Shown: positions 5,129 to 7,651 of the stretch, piece after piece
How the letters are laid out: each line of letters opens with the position of its first letter
How positions within the stretch are numbered: position 1 is the first letter of the stretch
From: Chloroflexota bacterium
GTDB lineage: Bacteria > Chloroflexota > Limnocylindria > Limnocylindrales > CSP1-4
Assembly (NCBI GenBank): GCA_021815005.1
Contig: JAKAHL010000092.1
Coordinates: forward strand, 1 to 7,651
DNA length: 7,651 nucleotides
Direction of reading: 5' to 3'
Made by a program: the position numbers and the translations under genes
Notes under the pieces: generated by a model
Databases searched by the model: none
The model's input: only the letters and a program-made list of their open reading frames with translations
What the model was told of the DNA's origin: nothing

Positions 5129-6880
5129 ATGACCCTCAATCCGCCGCCCGCCAACGGCGCCAGCGCGCGCCTGTCCCGTCGGGCCCTCGACCTGCTGCGC
5201 TCCGGGTCCGGTCCCATCGCCGTGCGGGAGCGCGGCCTCGCCCTGCTCGCCGATCGCGTCCTCAACAAGGACGCCGCGTTCACCGACACGGAGCGCGAGG
5301 CGCTGGGCCTGCGGGGCCTGCTCCCGCCGAGGATCGTGGACATCGAGACGCAGGTGAGCCTCGAGCTCGAGCATGTCCGCCGCAAGGGCGACGACCTCGA
5401 GAAGTACATCGGCCTCGCGGCGCTCCAGGACCGCAACGAGACGCTGTTCTACCGCGTGCTGCTCGAGCACCTCGAGGAGCTGCTGCCCATCGTCTACACC
5501 CCCACCGTGGGCCGGGCGTGCCAGGAGTTCAGCCACCACTACCGGCGGCCGCGCGGCGTCTGGGTCACCCCCGACGACGCGGGCCGGGTCCCCGAGCTGC
5601 TGCGCAACGCGGCCCGGGAGGAGATCCGGCTAATCGTGGTCACCGACAACGAGCGGATCCTGGGCCTGGGCGACCAGGGCGCGGGCGGCATGGGGATCCC
5701 GGTGGGCAAGCTCGCCATCTATTCGGCGGCAGCGGGCCTGCACCCGGCCAACACGCTGGCGGTGTCGCTCGACGTCGGCACCGACCGCGCCGAGCTCCTC
5801 GCCGACCCGCTCTACGTGGGCTGGCGTCACCCCCGGCTCCGCGGCGCCGCCTACGACGAGGTGGTGGAGGCGTTCGTGGCCGGCGTGCGCGAGGTGCACC
5901 CGCGCGCGGTCCTCCAGTGGGAGGACTTCAAGCAGCACAACGCCATCCGCATGCTCGATCGTTACCGCCAGTGGGTGTGCTCGTTCAACGACGACATCCA
6001 GGGCACGGCGGCCGTCTCGGTGGCCACGATCCTGTCGGCGCTGCGGATGGGCGGGCAGACGCTCGCCGACGCGCGGGTCGTCCTGGCCGGGGCGGGGGCC
6101 GCCGGCACCGGCATCGCGCGGCTGCTCCGCCTCGCGATGGCCGAGGAGGGCATGGCGCCCGAGGCGGCCCGCGATCGCATCGTCGTCCTGGACTCGCGCG
6201 GGCTCGTGGTGGAGGGTCGGCCGGGCCTCGACGCGGACAAGTCGGACGCCGCGCTGCCGCGCGCGACGGCGGCGGCGCTGGGACTCGACCCGGACGGTCG
6301 GATCGGCCTGCTCGAGGTGGTGACGGCGTTCCGCCCGAACGTCCTGCTCGGGACCACGGGCGTCGGCGGCACCTTCACGGAGGCCGTGGTCCGCGCCGTG
6401 GGCCAGGCGTCGGAGCGGCCGGTGATCCTGCCGATGTCGAACCCGACGGCCAACACCGAGGCCCTGCCGGCCGACATCCTGGCGTGGACCGACGGCCGGG
6501 CCATCGTGGCCACGGGCAGTCCCTTCCCGCCGGTCGAGTTCGGCGGCGCCACCCGGCGGATCCCGCAGGCGAACAACGCGTACGTGTTCCCGGGGATCGG
6601 CCTCGCCGCGATCGTGTCCGAGGCCCGGATCCTGCCCGATTCGGCGTTCCTGGTCGCGGCTCGGCGGCTGGCGGACATGGCCACGCCCGAGATGATCGCG
6701 CGCGGGGAGCTCTACCCGCCGATCGCGGACCTGCGCCAGGTCGCGCGCGAGTTGGCGATCGCGGTGGTCGCCCACCTCGGCAGCCTGGGCGTGGGTCGGC
6801 GGTTCCAGCCGCAGGCCATCCCGGTGGCGGTCAGCGCGGCCATGTGGCAGCCGGGCTACGTGCCGTACGAGGCCGGCTGA
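5129..6880 (+). CDS. maeA: NAD(P)-dependent malic enzyme, long form (oxidative decarboxylating)
   Basis: This 583-residue cytoplasmic enzyme converts L-malate to pyruvate and CO2 with reduction of NAD(P), linking the TCA cycle to pyruvate. Its length fits the SfcA/MaeA and eukaryotic-type long family. N-terminal domain: GLRGLLPPRI (60-69) and IVYTPTVGRAC with the catalytic Tyr123. The signature VVTDNERILGLGDQGAGG (170-187) leads to GIPVGK with the catalytic Lys194. Metal ligands are expected at Glu265-Asp266 (QWEDF) and at Asp288/Asp289 in FNDDIQGTA. The dinucleotide site is GAGAAGTG (321-328), followed by VVLDSRG with Asp355. The C-terminal part has PMSNPT (435-440), ATGSPF (461-466) and NNAYVFPGIGL (482-492). 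All core motifs are intact. NAD versus NADP use cannot be settled by eye. The start is set by GAGGGAG; an in-frame TTG 14 codons earlier lies in a hairpin. It may share a transcript with the stress protein gene. Confidence 0.95.
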   Translation: MTLNPPPANGASARLSRRALDLLRSGSGPIAVRERGLALLADRVLNKDAAFTDTEREALGLRGLLPPRIVDIETQVSLELEHVRRKGDDLEKYIGLAALQDRNETLFYRVLLEHLEELLPIVYTPTVGRACQEFSHHYRRPRGVWVTPDDAGRVPELLRNAAREEIRLIVVTDNERILGLGDQGAGGMGIPVGKLAIYSAAAGLHPANTLAVSLDVGTDRAELLADPLYVGWRHPRLRGAAYDEVVEAFVAGVREVHPRAVLQWEDFKQHNAIRMLDRYRQWVCSFNDDIQGTAAVSVATILSALRMGGQTLADARVVLAGAGAAGTGIARLLRLAMAEEGMAPEAARDRIVVLDSRGLVVEGRPGLDADKSDAALPRATAAALGLDPDGRIGLLEVVTAFRPNVLLGTTGVGGTFTEAVVRAVGQASERPVILPMSNPTANTEALPADILAWTDGRAIVATGSPFPPVEFGGATRRIPQANNAYVFPGIGLAAIVSEARILPDSAFLVAARRLADMATPEMIARGELYPPIADLRQVARELAIAVVAHLGSLGVGRRFQPQAIPVAVSAAMWQPGYVPYEAG

Positions 6881-6902
6881 CCTCTTCGCTGGCCGGCGGG
6901 CA

Positions 6903-6951
6903 CGGGCTCCGCCCCGAGGACGCCGCGTCCCCGGGACGGTAGCGGAGCCCG
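6903..6951. terminator. Inverted repeat downstream of malic enzyme
   Basis: Arms 6903-6912 (cgggctccgc) and 6942-6951 (gcggagcccg) pair over 10 bp. The 29-nt loop itself contains a small hairpin (ggacg/cgtcc, 6918-6930). It begins 23 nt after the malic enzyme stop. It is part of the convergent intergenic region and probably helps end transcription, although no U-tract is present. Confidence 0.5.
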
Positions 6952-6955
6952 GGGA

Positions 6956-6984
6956 CGTGCCGATCCGCGGGGCGGATCGGCACG
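6956..6984. terminator. 13-bp hairpin, likely bidirectional terminator
   Basis: Arms 6956-6968 (cgtgccgatccgc) and 6972-6984 (gcggatcggcacg) pair perfectly around a GGG loop. It lies between two convergent genes, 76 nt past the malic enzyme stop and 14 nt past the DUF4349 stop. Position and perfection favour a terminator used from both sides. The usual run of U is missing, as often in very GC-rich genomes. Confidence 0.7.
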
Positions 6985-6986
6985 GG

Positions 6987-7008
6987 ACGAGCCCACGTCA
7001 GGGCTCGT
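6987..7008. terminator. 8-bp inverted repeat enclosing the DUF4349 stop codon
   Basis: Arms 6987-6994 (acgagccc) and 7001-7008 (gggctcgt) pair around the loop acgtca. The stop codon of the minus-strand DUF4349 gene (TGA, 7000-6998) falls in the loop. It is directly next to the 13-bp hairpin and may add to termination. Confidence 0.4.
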
Positions 7009-7651
7009 GAGGCGCGTCCTGCTCGTCCGGGGCGTCGCCGCCCCAGCCCGCGATCGGGCCCGGCGCGACGGGGGCGGCGGGGAGCCGGGGTCCGGCACGC
7101 CGGATGACCCGCCAGGCCACGAGGAGCAGCACCAGCGCGGCGGCGATGAACGGCACCCAGGCGATCGCGAACCAGATCGCCGCGCTGGCGAGCCGCTCGG
7201 ACACCGCGAGCAGGGCCGCCGTCGCGCCGTCCACGTCCGCTCCCGGGTCCCAGCCCTTGGCGGCCGCCGTGACCTGGGCCACCTCGACCCCGAAGGTCGT
7301 CACGAGCGTGCCGTAGGCAACCTGGTCCGAGAGCTGCTTGAGGTTGGCGTCGAGGACCTCGATCTGGCCGCGCACGTCGGTCAGCTGCGCCTGCACCTCC
7401 AGCAGGTCGGAGACCTTGGCGCTGTTCTGGGCGATCCCCTGGAGCGCGGTCTCCGAGGCGCGCAGGTTGGCGATCCGCGCCTGGAGGTCCACCACCTGGC
7501 TGCCGACCTCGCTGGCCTGGGTCTGCTCCGACACGACCTTGGTGGCGATCCCCTGGAGCGCGGTGATGGTGTCGTCCCACTTGGGCGCCGGGATGCGATA
7601 CGTGATGACCGCCGTCGGCTTGTCGCCGTCGTTGGTCTCATCGGAGGAGAT
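6998..7651 (-). CDS. DUF4349 membrane protein, 5' end beyond window
   Basis: The frame is open from the window edge to the TGA at 7000-6998; 217 C-terminal residues are visible and the N-terminus is missing. Numbering is from the first visible residue. ITYRIPAPKWDDTITALQGI (16-35) matches the characteristic DUF4349 opening, in which an R-(I/V)-P-A segment leads into a helix. VDLQARIANLRASE (54-67) is the second hallmark, followed by a heptad-like coiled coil (about 54-111), then the strand segment YGTLVTTFGV. A single membrane helix spans about 157-183, then RVIRR and a Pro/Asp/Glu-rich cytoplasmic-type tail. Family members usually have a lipoprotein or signal sequence at the N-terminus, which would lie outside the window. 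The biochemical function of the family is unknown. The gene converges on malic enzyme with a hairpin-rich gap of 117 bp. Confidence 0.85.
   Translation of the reverse strand: MSSDETNDGDKPTAVITYRIPAPKWDDTITALQGIATKVVSEQTQASEVGSQVVDLQARIANLRASETALQGIAQNSAKVSDLLEVQAQLTDVRGQIEVLDANLKQLSDQVAYGTLVTTFGVEVAQVTAAAKGWDPGADVDGATAALLAVSERLASAAIWFAIAWVPFIAAALVLLLVAWRVIRRAGPRLPAAPVAPGPIAGWGGDAPDEQDAPHEP
7430..7564 (-). repeat. Exact 21-nt direct repeat pair inside the DUF4349 gene
   Basis: Positions 7430-7450 and 7544-7564 are identical over 21 nt (each begins ggcgatcccctgg on the plus strand). They are 114 bp apart, exactly 38 codons, and in the same frame. Both encode TALQGIA, at visible residues 30-36 and 68-74. 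One copy lies in the first DUF4349 helix and the other at the start of the coiled coil. Confidence 0.85.

Noticed and set aside
5518..6942. 474-codon plus-strand frame inside the malic enzyme gene
   Set aside because: It is in another frame of a fully motif-complete malic enzyme and encodes an Arg/Gly/Pro-rich product with no recognisable fold.
1..7651. tRNA, rRNA, CRISPR array, insertion sequence, attachment site, toxin-antitoxin or defence genes
   Set aside because: None seen: no cloverleaf-like arms, regularly spaced repeats, terminal inverted repeats with a transposase, or defence-type motifs in any frame.

Overview
The window is a very GC-rich bacterial chromosome segment (G and C dominate nearly all third codon positions). 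It holds seven protein genes on both strands and no RNA gene, insertion sequence, CRISPR array or phage gene. Four of the seven genes start with GTG, and several have clear Shine-Dalgarno sites. The long CTC/TL5-type L25 protein, the long-form malic enzyme, the DUF4349 protein and the overall style would fit a high-GC Chloroflexota lineage. This is an impression from gene style; Actinomycetota or another high-GC phylum cannot be excluded.

Left part (1-2849, minus strand): an apparent three-gene transcription unit. Reading right to left, it has an OmpR-type response regulator, a membrane sensor histidine kinase whose start lies 1 nt after the regulator's stop, and the first 127 codons of a Pro/Ala/Trp-rich protein cut off by the window edge. 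The last has the look of the disordered cytoplasmic N-terminus of an HtrA-like protease, which would make the cluster resemble mycobacterial mprA-mprB-pepD. That identity is a guess, because no catalytic part is visible. A palindrome or hairpin lies in the gap before this gene.

Middle (2850-5042): ribosomal protein L25 (rplY) is divergent from the two-component system across a 167-bp promoter region. It converges at 20 bp on a class I SAM-dependent methyltransferase on the minus strand. The methyltransferase GTG lacks its own ribosome binding site and overlaps the stop of an 8-codon upstream ORF that has a good one, suggesting translational coupling. A 164-bp divergent region with a 12-bp palindrome separates it from a single-domain universal stress protein (plus strand).

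Right part (5043-7651): a strong 12-bp GC hairpin lies between the stress protein gene and a long-form malic enzyme (maeA type), so close to the malic enzyme start that it probably belongs to its mRNA leader. The malic enzyme converges on a DUF4349 membrane protein (minus strand, 5' end cut by the window edge). Three successive inverted repeats between them look like a bidirectional terminator zone.

Together the window reads as ordinary housekeeping and stress-response genes: envelope or stress sensing, ribosome, stress protein and central carbon metabolism. I see no convincing undescribed multi-gene system. The best leads are the truncated gene beside the two-component system and three candidate post-transcriptional or operator elements.
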